A program made the translations under genes and the position numbers. From positions 1-14,304 of the forward strand of contig JALNWH010000045.1 in NCBI GenBank assembly GCA_023230985.1: DNA of 14,304 nt. The letters run 5' to 3'. Source of the stretch: Bacillota bacterium (GTDB taxonomy: Bacteria; Bacillota; Clostridia; Lutisporales; Lutisporaceae). This document shows positions 5,716-12,607 of this stretch, piece after piece. Under the pieces are notes generated by a model. It ran no database searches, was not told where the DNA came from, and saw nothing but the letters and a program-made list of their open reading frames with translations. Numbering within the stretch: the stretch's first letter is position 1; every line of letters starts with the position of its first letter.

Positions 5716-7125
5716 TTAATTATGTCTGATTACTTCAAATCTTTCTATTTTATAATTTTCCTTTTCACTAATTCCGGCTTTTCTAAGAGCTATGCTGAGT
5801 TGTTCTTCTGCTGTCTCAACTCCTTCCAAATTAGGCAGCAAAAGTCCGGTTCTAACGCCTTTTCTCACAATAACCCCATATCTTTTCGGATCCAGCTCGC
5901 CTTTTGAATCAATTTCCTCCGCTTCCCCTAATACATCAACAGAATATATCAAATCATCCAATTCATATTCCTCTACAGGTGAAAACCTGGGATCGTCAAG
6001 CCCTGCGGACACAGCATTACGCATTATTTCATCGGCAATGGATTTTGTTGTTGGATTTATCGTACCTATACACCCTCTTAGATTATCATTTTTTTTCAAA
6101 GTAACAAATACTCCCGCTCTTTTTCCCAACATTTCCTCTGGCAGATCATCAGGAATTTTTATTGCCTTATTATATTTTATTTTATTCTCCAAGGTGAGTC
6201 GTGCCAATCTTACATAAGGGTCTTCTTTCTCACGCAGATTTTTTATATAAGATTTTTTAGTTTTCCTATATTCATCAAAAATACTTTTGCCGCCATTGCA
6301 ATTCTCCCAACTAAACTCCATTACCCCGTATCCAACACCAAAAGGTCCTTCATAAGAATACAATTCACCTTTAATATGGCAATTATCAAAACATCCTAAT
6401 AAAACTACCACAGATTTGTAAGCACATTCACCGGCCACGGCTATAAATTCTTTTTCTATATTTAAAAAAGTCAATACCTCTCCTTTTTCTAATACTTCTA
6501 AAAAAAATTTATCATACTCTTTTCCCCTTTTATCATATCCGGCGGGAGCATCAATAGTTAATCGGTGAGATAGATCCCCGCTGGCAATAACAACCACCTC
6601 TCTATCTAAAGCTTTAGCAGCCTTTTTAATTCCAATTCCTAATTTATAATGGTCTTCATCGGACAATCCGCTATATGTAATATGCACCAGCTTAAAATCC
6701 TTATTATCTTTTTCTATAAAGTGTAAAGGTACCAATGCCCCATGATCTAATTCATGGCCTGTACCATAGGTCTTTGCCATATCCTTTGTAAAAGGAATAC
6801 AGTATACGTTTTCTTTATCAGCCTCGTCTATAATTTTTTCAGCCAATTCAATATCATTTTCAAACTCATATTTAAGCGTAGAAGCACCAAATCTTCTGAA
6901 ATCGCCTGTCAGTTTATCTTCCATTGCAAAATTCATGGCATCATTAAACATAGGCCCGTGTGGCGTGACTATTATTATGGTATCGGGCTCTTGCTCATTA
7001 ATTCTTTTGCTAACTTTTCTAAGTGAATTTATGGTATTTGATACTATATTTGATTCCCTTCCCCCGATTTCTTCTATCATTATTGGCGGATGGGGAAGAA
7101 TATATGCTCCAACAATCTTACCCAT
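5716..7125 (-). CDS. LigB-type class III extradiol dioxygenase domain fused to AMMECR1 domain (AmmeMemoRadiSam A-like), 469 residues
   Basis: Residues 1-275 carry a LigB/MEMO-type fold signature: LPHPP (10-14, H12), TPHGP (54-58, H56), GHELDHGALVPLHF (123-136, H124 and H128) and IASGDLSHRL (180-189, H187). The H12 and H56 pair plus an acidic or cysteine residue in AGEC (231-234) are candidate metal ligands. Residues about 303-468 are an AMMECR1 domain with its diagnostic LRGCIGTI motif (349-356, C352), plus NAVSAGLDDPRFSP (370-383). Such fusions belong to the AmmeMemoRadiSam families, whose biochemical role is not established to my knowledge. The usual radical-SAM partner is not in this window. 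The ATG at 7125 has GGAGG 7 nt upstream. It lies 32 nt after the ZnuA-type lipoprotein gene and 12 nt before the ECF S component gene, implying co-transcription and a possible link to metal supply. Confidence 0.93.
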   Translation of the reverse strand: MGKIVGAYILPHPPIMIEEIGGRESNIVSNTINSLRKVSKRINEQEPDTIIIVTPHGPMFNDAMNFAMEDKLTGDFRRFGASTLKYEFENDIELAEKIIDEADKENVYCIPFTKDMAKTYGTGHELDHGALVPLHFIEKDNKDFKLVHITYSGLSDEDHYKLGIGIKKAAKALDREVVVIASGDLSHRLTIDAPAGYDKRGKEYDKFFLEVLEKGEVLTFLNIEKEFIAVAGECAYKSVVVLLGCFDNCHIKGELYSYEGPFGVGYGVMEFSWENCNGGKSIFDEYRKTKKSYIKNLREKEDPYVRLARLTLENKIKYNKAIKIPDDLPEEMLGKRAGVFVTLKKNDNLRGCIGTINPTTKSIADEIMRNAVSAGLDDPRFSPVEEYELDDLIYSVDVLGEAEEIDSKGELDPKRYGVIVRKGVRTGLLLPNLEGVETAEEQLSIALRKAGISEKENYKIERFEVIRHN

Positions 7126-7157
7126 GATAAAACCTCCATTTTTATTTTCATTCTACA

Positions 7158-8078
7158 CTATTTCAAGGCCTTTTCCAAACTATTCAAATTATCATACATT
7201 ACCGTAATATAATCTTGTCCTTCTTTTATCTCATCATCGCTAAGACCATGTGCAGCATTTAAAGTAAGAACATCCCCGCCAATTTCATCAGCAATTATAT
7301 TTGAAAATTTGGGATTCACAAATTTTTCTGTAAAAATATATTTAATATTATTCTCCAAGCAAAGATCAACTATTTCCGCTAACTTCGCAGGACTTGGTTC
7401 TTGCTCGGGAGACATGCCTCTTATAGGGATTTGCACCAAACCATATTCCTTAGCAAAATATCCGAAAGCCTCGTGGGATGTTATTATTGTTTTTATTTTA
7501 AATTGCTTTGAGGCTTTTTTTATATCTTCGTGCAATTTATCTAACTTGGCGGCTAATATTCTATAGTTTTCTTTATAATATTCCTCATTTATTTTATCAA
7601 TCTCTATTAAAGCATCCAAGACGTTTTTTGCCTGTATTTTTAGATTTTCAGGGCTTACCCAAGTATGGGGGTCATAATCATCGTGATTGTTCCCTTCGCT
7701 TTTTATTAAATCCACACCCTTGCTTGTTTCAACTATTTTTACATTATTTCCTCGCAGATTATCAATTATTTTTTCTGCCCACCTTTCCATACCTGCGCCG
7801 TTATATATAAACATATTGCTGTTTTTTAGCTCCGCCATAGTCTTCAGCGTCGGCTCCCAAGTATGCGGTTCTACTCCGGCGGGTATCATTTGAACAATAT
7901 CCGCCTTTTCTTGCGATATTTCCCCGGCAATATAATACATAGGATAAAAGGTTGTGTAAATTTTTAACGATTCATTTTCTATATAGTCGTCATCTTTTTT
8001 ATTTATCTCCCTATCACAAGCAACACAAGTGAACAGAAATATGATAAGCATAATTATCAGTAAGTAATTTTTTTTCAT
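7158..8078 (-). CDS. Zinc/manganese ABC transporter substrate-binding lipoprotein (ZnuA/AdcA/TroA family), 306 residues
   Basis: A lipoprotein signal peptide ends at C21 (TCVAC). The mature protein has the cluster A-I metal-binding motifs GVEPHTWEPT (residues 68-77, H72), DPHTWVSP (136-143, H138) and ITSHEAFGYFA (199-209, H202). PEQEPSPAKL (224-233) is the family's hinge-region motif. The fourth ligand, normally Asp or Glu, is not obvious (LTLNAAHGL at 271-279). The His-rich loop before DPHTW is very short (EGNNHDDY). Zn(II) or Mn(II) capture outside the membrane is the family role; the metal cannot be decided here. The ATG at 8078 has AGGAGGG 5 nt upstream. No permease or ATPase gene of this transporter is near, so it is an orphan binding protein. 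A perfect palindrome and a promoter precede it. Confidence 0.92.
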   Translation of the reverse strand: MKKNYLLIIMLIIFLFTCVACDREINKKDDDYIENESLKIYTTFYPMYYIAGEISQEKADIVQMIPAGVEPHTWEPTLKTMAELKNSNMFIYNGAGMERWAEKIIDNLRGNNVKIVETSKGVDLIKSEGNNHDDYDPHTWVSPENLKIQAKNVLDALIEIDKINEEYYKENYRILAAKLDKLHEDIKKASKQFKIKTIITSHEAFGYFAKEYGLVQIPIRGMSPEQEPSPAKLAEIVDLCLENNIKYIFTEKFVNPKFSNIIADEIGGDVLTLNAAHGLSDDEIKEGQDYITVMYDNLNSLEKALK

Positions 8079-8090
8079 CCTTACCCTCCT

Positions 8091-8111
8091 AAATGCAAAT
8101 TATTTGCATTT
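8091..8111. promoter_or_regulatory. Perfect 10-1-10 palindrome, candidate Fur/Zur-family operator
   Basis: AAATGCAAAT (8091-8100), one central base, then ATTTGCATTT (8102-8111) form an exact inverted repeat. Its core TGCAAAT-n-ATTTGCA has the 7-1-7 layout typical of Fur-family (Fur, Zur, PerR) operators. It overlaps the predicted transcription start and abuts the ribosome binding site of the metal-binding lipoprotein gene, a position suited to repression. A Zur-type regulator is the best guess because of the downstream gene; the regulator gene is not in the window. Confidence 0.75.
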
Positions 8112-8113
8112 AC

Positions 8114-8142
8114 ATTTTATATTATTCATATTAATTTGTAAA
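8114..8142 (-). promoter_or_regulatory. Promoter of the metal-binding lipoprotein operon
   Basis: On the minus strand TTTACA (8142-8137) and TAAAAT (8119-8114) are separated by 17 nt. Predicted transcription start is near 8107, inside the palindrome at 8091-8111. The -35 differs from consensus at one position and the -10 at one position. This single promoter could drive the lipoprotein, the AMMECR1 fusion and the ECF S component, and perhaps gerM. I see no other feature in the remaining bases up to 8244. Confidence 0.6.
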
Positions 8143-8244
8143 TATAACGATACATATATTTGAATGAGATAGGTCCTAGCTTTTTACCGTATCCATAATA
8201 TCTATAATCGGTTTTTCGTCTTAATAATTTTAGGTAACAAACAA

Positions 8245-8276
8245 AAAAGGATGCTTGTATTTTTAAGCATCCTTTT
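8245..8276 (-). terminator. Intrinsic terminator of the BTAD regulator gene
   Basis: AAAAGGATGCTT (8245-8256) and AAGCATCCTTTT (8265-8276) form a perfect 12-bp stem with an 8-nt loop. On the minus strand the stem ends in TTTTTTG. It sits 16 nt after the regulator's stop codon. On the plus strand it is followed by only a short T-run, so it works mainly for the minus-strand gene. Confidence 0.9.
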
Positions 8277-8291
8277 ATATATGAAAAAGTT

Positions 8292-9518
8292 CTAATAAGC
8301 TTTATACATTTTCTCTATACTAAAATTAGATATCAAAGGTTCAAAATCAATATTGATTATATTATTATCGGTTTTTAAATTACTTCTTAGCCCTTCTTTT
8401 ATTCTTCTTTCAACTTTATCTACGTCCTTTTGTTTTAATTCATGAAGCATTAGAAGTATTTGATTGTCATTCCAAAAAGAATAAGTATCTCCCTTTCTCA
8501 ATATTTTACCTAAAAAATCTGCAGTACCTCTTGCCATATCATTCTTTTCTTCTCCGTTATTTTTAAAATAACTCCTATTTATTGAAATCAAACACAAATA
8601 CCCTGAGTTACCTGTCCTTAAACCCTTTCTTTTCTCTATATTATATAAAAATCTAAAATAATCATAATCACACAATAAAGCTCCTTCAAAATTCTCATCT
8701 GTCAGCTTTGTTGCAATGCTTTCCAAATCCGTTACGCTTTTTTCGTCATAATAACTAAGTATTTTTCTATATATATTCATTAATGCCGGTGATAGCCTTA
8801 CACTCATTTCTTTGCCTTGTAAAACTTTAATATAATCATAATAACTCATTGCGTTTTTTATCTGTCCAAGTCTTAGCATGGCATTTATTAAACATATCTG
8901 TATGGTTTCCTCATAAGGGTCAATAACCAATGCCTCTTCGCATAATTCGATTATGCCATAGTTATCGTCTTTTAACTCTAATAACTCCATACATTTATAA
9001 AAGGTTTTTAAATATAATCTACTATAACGGTTTCTGATAGGAACTAACCAATTTTCGTATGCATTTAATGAAAGATAAGGACCTTTATAGATTTGTAATG
9101 CTTTTTTATAATACTCCAACGCTTTTCCCTCATCATAGTTTTCCTTATCTCCCAATGCAATATATCTTTCGAATTCATCTATATCCAGCAAAACTGATTC
9201 TCCTAATTCAAAACAATAATAACCATTAGCGGCACTTATACTAAAGTACTTGGATTCCACTATCTTTTCACTAATAAGCTTTTTCAAAATTCTTCTTAAT
9301 CTAAAAATCTGTGTCCTCAAAACATTTTTAGGATCACCGGATTCATTTTCTTGGTACAAATCATCTATAATTATTTCAGGCAACAGCTTTCTCCCTTTAT
9401 GCGTTATAAAATACTGTAAAAGTCTATAAAGCTTATAGGATCGCGAAGATTCTTTTAATATAGATTCCCCATTAAATAAAATATCAAAATTTCCAAGAGT
9501 ATGTATATATAATTTCAA
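8292..9518 (-). CDS. SARP/BTAD-type transcriptional regulator with degenerate GGDEF-like C-terminal domain, 408 residues
   Basis: Residues about 1-105 form a winged-helix OmpR/SARP-type DNA-binding domain (LGNFDILFNGES; LRTQIFRLRRILKK as recognition region). About 110-256 is a BTAD helical-repeat domain (ALEYYKKALQIYKGPYL; EEALVIDPYEE; MLRLGQIKNAMSYYDYI; LSPALMNIYRKIL). About 277-385 resembles a GGDEF domain in layout (DYDYFRFLYNIEK; LCLISINRSYF; LGKILRKGDTYSFWNDNQIL), but the GGDEF core is replaced by WNDNQ (349-353), so it cannot be a standard diguanylate cyclase. I chose the TTG at 9518, which has GGTGG 7 nt upstream and starts the domain cleanly (MKLYIHTLGNF). The in-frame ATG at 9629 lacks a ribosome binding site, and a strong promoter lies between the two. 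It forms its own unit with a terminator. Targets are unknown; the flanking peptide and metal operons are candidates only by position. Confidence 0.87.
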   Translation of the reverse strand: MKLYIHTLGNFDILFNGESILKESSRSYKLYRLLQYFITHKGRKLLPEIIIDDLYQENESGDPKNVLRTQIFRLRRILKKLISEKIVESKYFSISAANGYYCFELGESVLLDIDEFERYIALGDKENYDEGKALEYYKKALQIYKGPYLSLNAYENWLVPIRNRYSRLYLKTFYKCMELLELKDDNYGIIELCEEALVIDPYEETIQICLINAMLRLGQIKNAMSYYDYIKVLQGKEMSVRLSPALMNIYRKILSYYDEKSVTDLESIATKLTDENFEGALLCDYDYFRFLYNIEKRKGLRTGNSGYLCLISINRSYFKNNGEEKNDMARGTADFLGKILRKGDTYSFWNDNQILLMLHELKQKDVDKVERRIKEGLRSNLKTDNNIINIDFEPLISNFSIEKMYKAY

Positions 9519-9569
9519 AATAAAACCACCTAACAATAATAGACTCTGCAAAACCTTGGAAGCAATAGT

Positions 9570-9598
9570 ATTATATAATAGAATCCCTTTGTTGTAAA
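9570..9598 (-). promoter_or_regulatory. Proximal promoter of the BTAD regulator gene
   Basis: TTTACA (9598-9593) and TATAAT (9575-9570) on the minus strand are separated by exactly 17 nt. The predicted start of transcription is near 9563, giving a leader of about 45 nt to the TTG start at 9518. It lies downstream of the alternative ATG at 9629, which supports the shorter protein. Confidence 0.75.
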
Positions 9599-9691
9599 CA
9601 CTTTTACCCACCATTGTAATATATTTCATTTTATTGTTTTTTTCGATATCTTCTTGTATTAACCAATATAAATTTCATTATTTTTTGAATC

Positions 9692-9721
9692 AATATATTA
9701 AAATTAAAATTTAATTGTCAA
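9692..9721 (-). promoter_or_regulatory. Possible distal promoter of the BTAD regulator gene
   Basis: TTGACA (9721-9716) and TATATT (9697-9692) on the minus strand are spaced by 18 nt. The surroundings are extremely AT-rich, so chance matches are likely. If used, it would give a second, longer transcript. Apart from the two promoters and the terminator at 9862-9890, I see nothing in the 394-bp stretch 9519-9912. Confidence 0.45.
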
Positions 9722-9861
9722 AAATAAAACCAAAATGCAATACTATAAAACATGTGTTTCCAATGATTACAATAATACTTAATTATTATGATAAAAATTT
9801 TTGTTACATATTATCAGATATTAATAGAAAAAAGTTTTATAAATATTTATTTATAAAATAA

Positions 9862-9890
9862 AAAGATGTACAGAAATATAGTACATCTTT
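9862..9890 (-). terminator. Intrinsic terminator of the dpp-peptidase C26 operon
   Basis: AAAGATGTAC (9862-9871) and GTACATCTTT (9881-9890) form a perfect 10-bp stem with a 9-nt loop. On the minus strand a T-rich tail (TTATTTTAT) follows. It is 22 nt after the stop codon of the last gene of the peptide operon. Confidence 0.85.
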
Positions 9891-9912
9891 AAAATACTTT
9901 ATATAGGATAAC

Positions 9913-10644
9913 CTACTTGCAAAACTTTACGAATCTTTTGAATATTTCTTGTTGCCCTTTTTCATCTGTCATTTCTTCGGGGTGCCATTGCACACCTAGA
10001 ATAAACCTGTCTTCATCAATATATTCAACTGCTTCGATAACTTTATCTTCAGAAAAAGCAATGGTTTTTAAATACCTGCCTAAATTCTTAACAGCCTGAT
10101 GATGAAATGAATTGACACCAATTTTATTTTCATTGAATATTTCTGATAAAAAAGATTTCTCCTGCAAATTTACATTATGAGATTTATGATTTCTCGGATC
10201 CTTATTTAATAAATGACAAGAAAATCCTTCAGATTCCAAGTCCTGATATAAATCACCACCTAGGGCAACATTTATTATTTGCATACCGCGGCATATTCCC
10301 AACAGTGGTTTATTATCATGATTTATTATGTAGTTCACAATCTCTATTTCCTGCCTATCCCTGAGAGGATTTACGGATTTTAGAGTATCTGAGGGTTGTT
10401 GTTTATATTCATCCGGTGATATATCTCCGCCCCCGGATAAGATAACTCCATTTAGCATTTTAAGTAACATTTTTATATTCTCTATATCAGCTAGTAGAGG
10501 TATGATGATAGGTATTCCGCCTGCATTCTCCACTGCTTTTATACAGGTCTCGGATAGCTGGTTGACTTTCTGTTCCTTATTAATAGAAAGAAAAGGTTCT
10601 TTTTTCTTAGTAAAGCTTGAAGTGATACCAATTATCGGCTTCAT
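9913..10644 (-). CDS. Peptidase C26 / gamma-glutamyl-gamma-aminobutyrate hydrolase family (PuuD-like), 243 residues
   Basis: This is a class I glutamine-amidotransferase-fold hydrolase. Catalytic residues are visible: nucleophile C118 in LLGICRGMQ (114-122), with H221 and E223 in GVQWHPEE (217-224). Further family motifs are GGIPIIIPLL (42-51), ILSGGGDISP (68-77), NVALGGDLYQDL (125-136) and NSFHHQAVK (178-186). PuuD cleaves the gamma-glutamyl bond of gamma-Glu-GABA in the putrescine route, but this family also acts on other gamma-glutamyl amides, so the substrate is open. The frame is open to 10683, but ATG 10644 has GGGGGA 6 nt upstream and begins the conserved KPIIGIT segment. The ATG overlaps the TGA of dppF (ATGA), so it is translated together with the importer. 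This suggests that it hydrolyses something the importer brings in. Confidence 0.93.
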   Translation of the reverse strand: MKPIIGITSSFTKKKEPFLSINKEQKVNQLSETCIKAVENAGGIPIIIPLLADIENIKMLLKMLNGVILSGGGDISPDEYKQQPSDTLKSVNPLRDRQEIEIVNYIINHDNKPLLGICRGMQIINVALGGDLYQDLESEGFSCHLLNKDPRNHKSHNVNLQEKSFLSEIFNENKIGVNSFHHQAVKNLGRYLKTIAFSEDKVIEAVEYIDEDRFILGVQWHPEEMTDEKGQQEIFKRFVKFCK

Positions 10645-11612
10645 GCGGAATCCCCCTTCTGCAAGTTTTCTGCATAATGACATGCAACATAATGATATCC
10701 GCCAATATCTCTTAAAACCGGAGTCTCTTTAAAACATTTATCCGTTGCATAATTGCATCTGGCTGCAAAACGACATTCATCTCCGGGATTTATTGGTGAT
10801 GTTATTTCTCCTTTTAATATAATTCTGCTTTTCTTAAAATCTAAGTCTGTACTGGGTATAGAAGAAAGTAAAGCCTTAGTATATGGGTGGAGTTGACTTT
10901 GAAACAATTTATCAACAGAACATTTTTCAACGACAACTCCCAAATACATTACAGCTATATCATCTGACATATGCCTTACTACAGATAAATCATGAGTGAT
11001 AAACATATATGCAATTTTCTTCTCTTCCTGCAAATCCTGCATTAAGTTTAATATTTGTGATTGAATAGAAACATCAAGTGCTGATACCGGTTCATCGCAA
11101 ACAATAAAATCCGGATTAAGAGCAAGCGCCCTTGCAATTCCAATCCTTTGCCTACGACCGCCATCCAATTCATGAGGATATGCATGATATAATCTTGAAG
11201 CTAATCCTACGGTTTCCATAAGGATATTTATTTCTTCTTCTATCTCCCTATTACCTGTCTTAATTTTATGTTCAACTATAGGTTCACGAATAATTTCGCT
11301 TACGGTCATACGAGGATTTAACGAAGAAAAAGGATCCTGAAAAATCATTTGCATATCTTTTCTTAGGCTATGCAAGTTTTTACCTTTAAAAGCGGTGATA
11401 TCCTTTCCTTTAAAAAGTACTTTACCCCCAGTAGCGGGAATAAGATTGATAACTGCCCTGCCCAAAGTTGATTTCCCGCATCCCGATTCTCCTACAATAC
11501 CTATCGTCTTTCCTCTTTCCAATTCAAAAGAAACTCCATCTACCGCATGCAGGGTGCCTCCTGGGGTTTTAAAATGCTTTTTAATACCTTCTACTTTTAA
11601 TAAGACTGGCAT
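10641..11612 (-). CDS. dppF: Peptide ABC transporter ATP-binding protein, DppF/OppF type, 323 residues
   Basis: This is one of two ATPase subunits powering peptide import at the inner face of the membrane. Walker A is GESGCGKST (41-49), the Q-loop is Q92 in FQDPFSSLNPR, Walker B is FIVCDE (169-174), and the switch His is H207. The ABC signature reads LDGGRRQR (149-156) where LSGGQ is canonical. The C-terminal oligopeptide-transporter extension has HPYTKALLSSIP (242-253) and four cysteines (C280, C286, C293, C311). The ATG at 11612 lies within the end of dppD (16-nt overlap) with a weak GAGAG 8 nt upstream, so coupling to dppD translation is likely. Opp or Dpp naming is by general similarity; substrate class is not determined. 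Confidence 0.95.
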   Translation of the reverse strand: MPVLLKVEGIKKHFKTPGGTLHAVDGVSFELERGKTIGIVGESGCGKSTLGRAVINLIPATGGKVLFKGKDITAFKGKNLHSLRKDMQMIFQDPFSSLNPRMTVSEIIREPIVEHKIKTGNREIEEEINILMETVGLASRLYHAYPHELDGGRRQRIGIARALALNPDFIVCDEPVSALDVSIQSQILNLMQDLQEEKKIAYMFITHDLSVVRHMSDDIAVMYLGVVVEKCSVDKLFQSQLHPYTKALLSSIPSTDLDFKKSRIILKGEITSPINPGDECRFAARCNYATDKCFKETPVLRDIGGYHYVACHYAENLQKGDSA

Positions 11613-12598
11613 AAATCCAACTCTCTTTCTTTTTCCTCATATAAATGACATCTAACAAGATGATTTTCATTAATATATGTATCCTTGGGCGCACATTTTT
11701 CACAAATATCAAGTTTTGAGCTGCATCTGGGACTAAAAGGACATCCATTTGGTATATTCGTCGGGTCAGGCATTAGTCCCGGTATGTAAAAGAGTCTTTT
11801 TAATCTATCACCTTTAATTGATGGAATAGCTGCAAATAATCCTTTTGTATAAGGATGTGCCGTATTCTTATATACATCTTTCACGGTACCAAATTCAACA
11901 ACTTGCCCTGCGTATATGATAGCAACTTTGTCGCATATTTCCGCTACTACACCCAAATCATGGGATATCATTATCATAGATGTATTAAAATCTATTTTGA
12001 GCTTATGCATAAGCTCTAAAATCTGGGCTTGTATAGTGACATCCAATGCTGTGGTCGGCTCATCCGCTATAAGCAATTGGGGATTGCAAGCCAAAGCTAT
12101 TGCAATTACCACTCTTTGCTTCATCCCGCCGGAAAACTGATGAGGATATTCATCGTAGCGTTCTTTTGGTATTCCGACTCTTTCAAGCATTTCACATGCT
12201 ATGATACCGGCTTTTGCCTTGCTAACTTTTTGATGAAGCCTTATAACCTCGGCTATTTGTTCTCCTATGGTTATTACCGGATTTAGTGATGTCATAGGGT
12301 CTTGAAATATCATGGATATTTTATTACCCCTTATCTTTCTCATTTCGCTTTCTTTTTTACTTAAAAGGTTCTCATTTGAAAAATAAATTTTGCCCTTTTC
12401 AATTACACCCGGTGGATTGGGAATAAGTCTTAAAATGGCCTTAGCCGTTGTCGTTTTACCTGCACCGGTTTCCCCGACCAAACCCACTGTTTCACCTTTT
12501 TCCACAACAATATTCATTCTATTTACTGCATTTACTTTTTTATTGCCGGAAGTATAGCTCACGACCAAATCCTCGATATTTAACAATACATCATTCAT
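11597..12598 (-). CDS. dppD: Peptide ABC transporter ATP-binding protein, DppD/OppD type, 333 residues
   Basis: The motifs are canonical: Walker A GETGAGKTT (42-50), Q-loop Q99 in FQDPMTSLNP, signature FSGGM (155-159), Walker B LLIADEPTTALD (175-186) and switch His H213 in ISHDLG. The C-terminal extension has HPYTKGLFAAIPS (248-260), PGLMPDP (273-279) and cysteines C286, C292, C299 and C317. This spacing is typical of the oligopeptide-transporter C-terminal domain, and in some DppD proteins it holds an iron-sulfur cluster. The frame begins at a GTG (12607), but that codon lies inside the AGGTG ribosome binding site, so ATG 12598 (spacing 6 nt) is preferred. It starts 9 nt after the dppC stop and overlaps dppF by 16 nt. 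Confidence 0.95.
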   Translation of the reverse strand: MNDVLLNIEDLVVSYTSGNKKVNAVNRMNIVVEKGETVGLVGETGAGKTTTAKAILRLIPNPPGVIEKGKIYFSNENLLSKKESEMRKIRGNKISMIFQDPMTSLNPVITIGEQIAEVIRLHQKVSKAKAGIIACEMLERVGIPKERYDEYPHQFSGGMKQRVVIAIALACNPQLLIADEPTTALDVTIQAQILELMHKLKIDFNTSMIMISHDLGVVAEICDKVAIIYAGQVVEFGTVKDVYKNTAHPYTKGLFAAIPSIKGDRLKRLFYIPGLMPDPTNIPNGCPFSPRCSSKLDICEKCAPKDTYINENHLVRCHLYEEKERELDLCQSY

Positions 12599-12607
12599 TT
12601 TTATCAC

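Noticed and set aside
4223..7893. Plus-strand ORFs of 60-141 residues opposite gerM, the AMMECR1 fusion and the metal-binding lipoprotein
   Set aside because: All are antisense shadows of conserved minus-strand genes; none has a ribosome binding site or a recognisable domain.
9722..9861. Possible small RNA or replication-type AT-rich region between the regulator and the peptide operon
   Set aside because: Only AT-rich sequence with chance short inverted repeats is seen; there are no DnaA-box-like or iteron patterns and no independent promoter-terminator pair.
10645..10683. 13-residue N-terminal extension of the peptidase C26 protein
   Set aside because: It lies wholly inside dppF; the conserved sequence and a GGGGGA ribosome binding site both point to ATG 10644.
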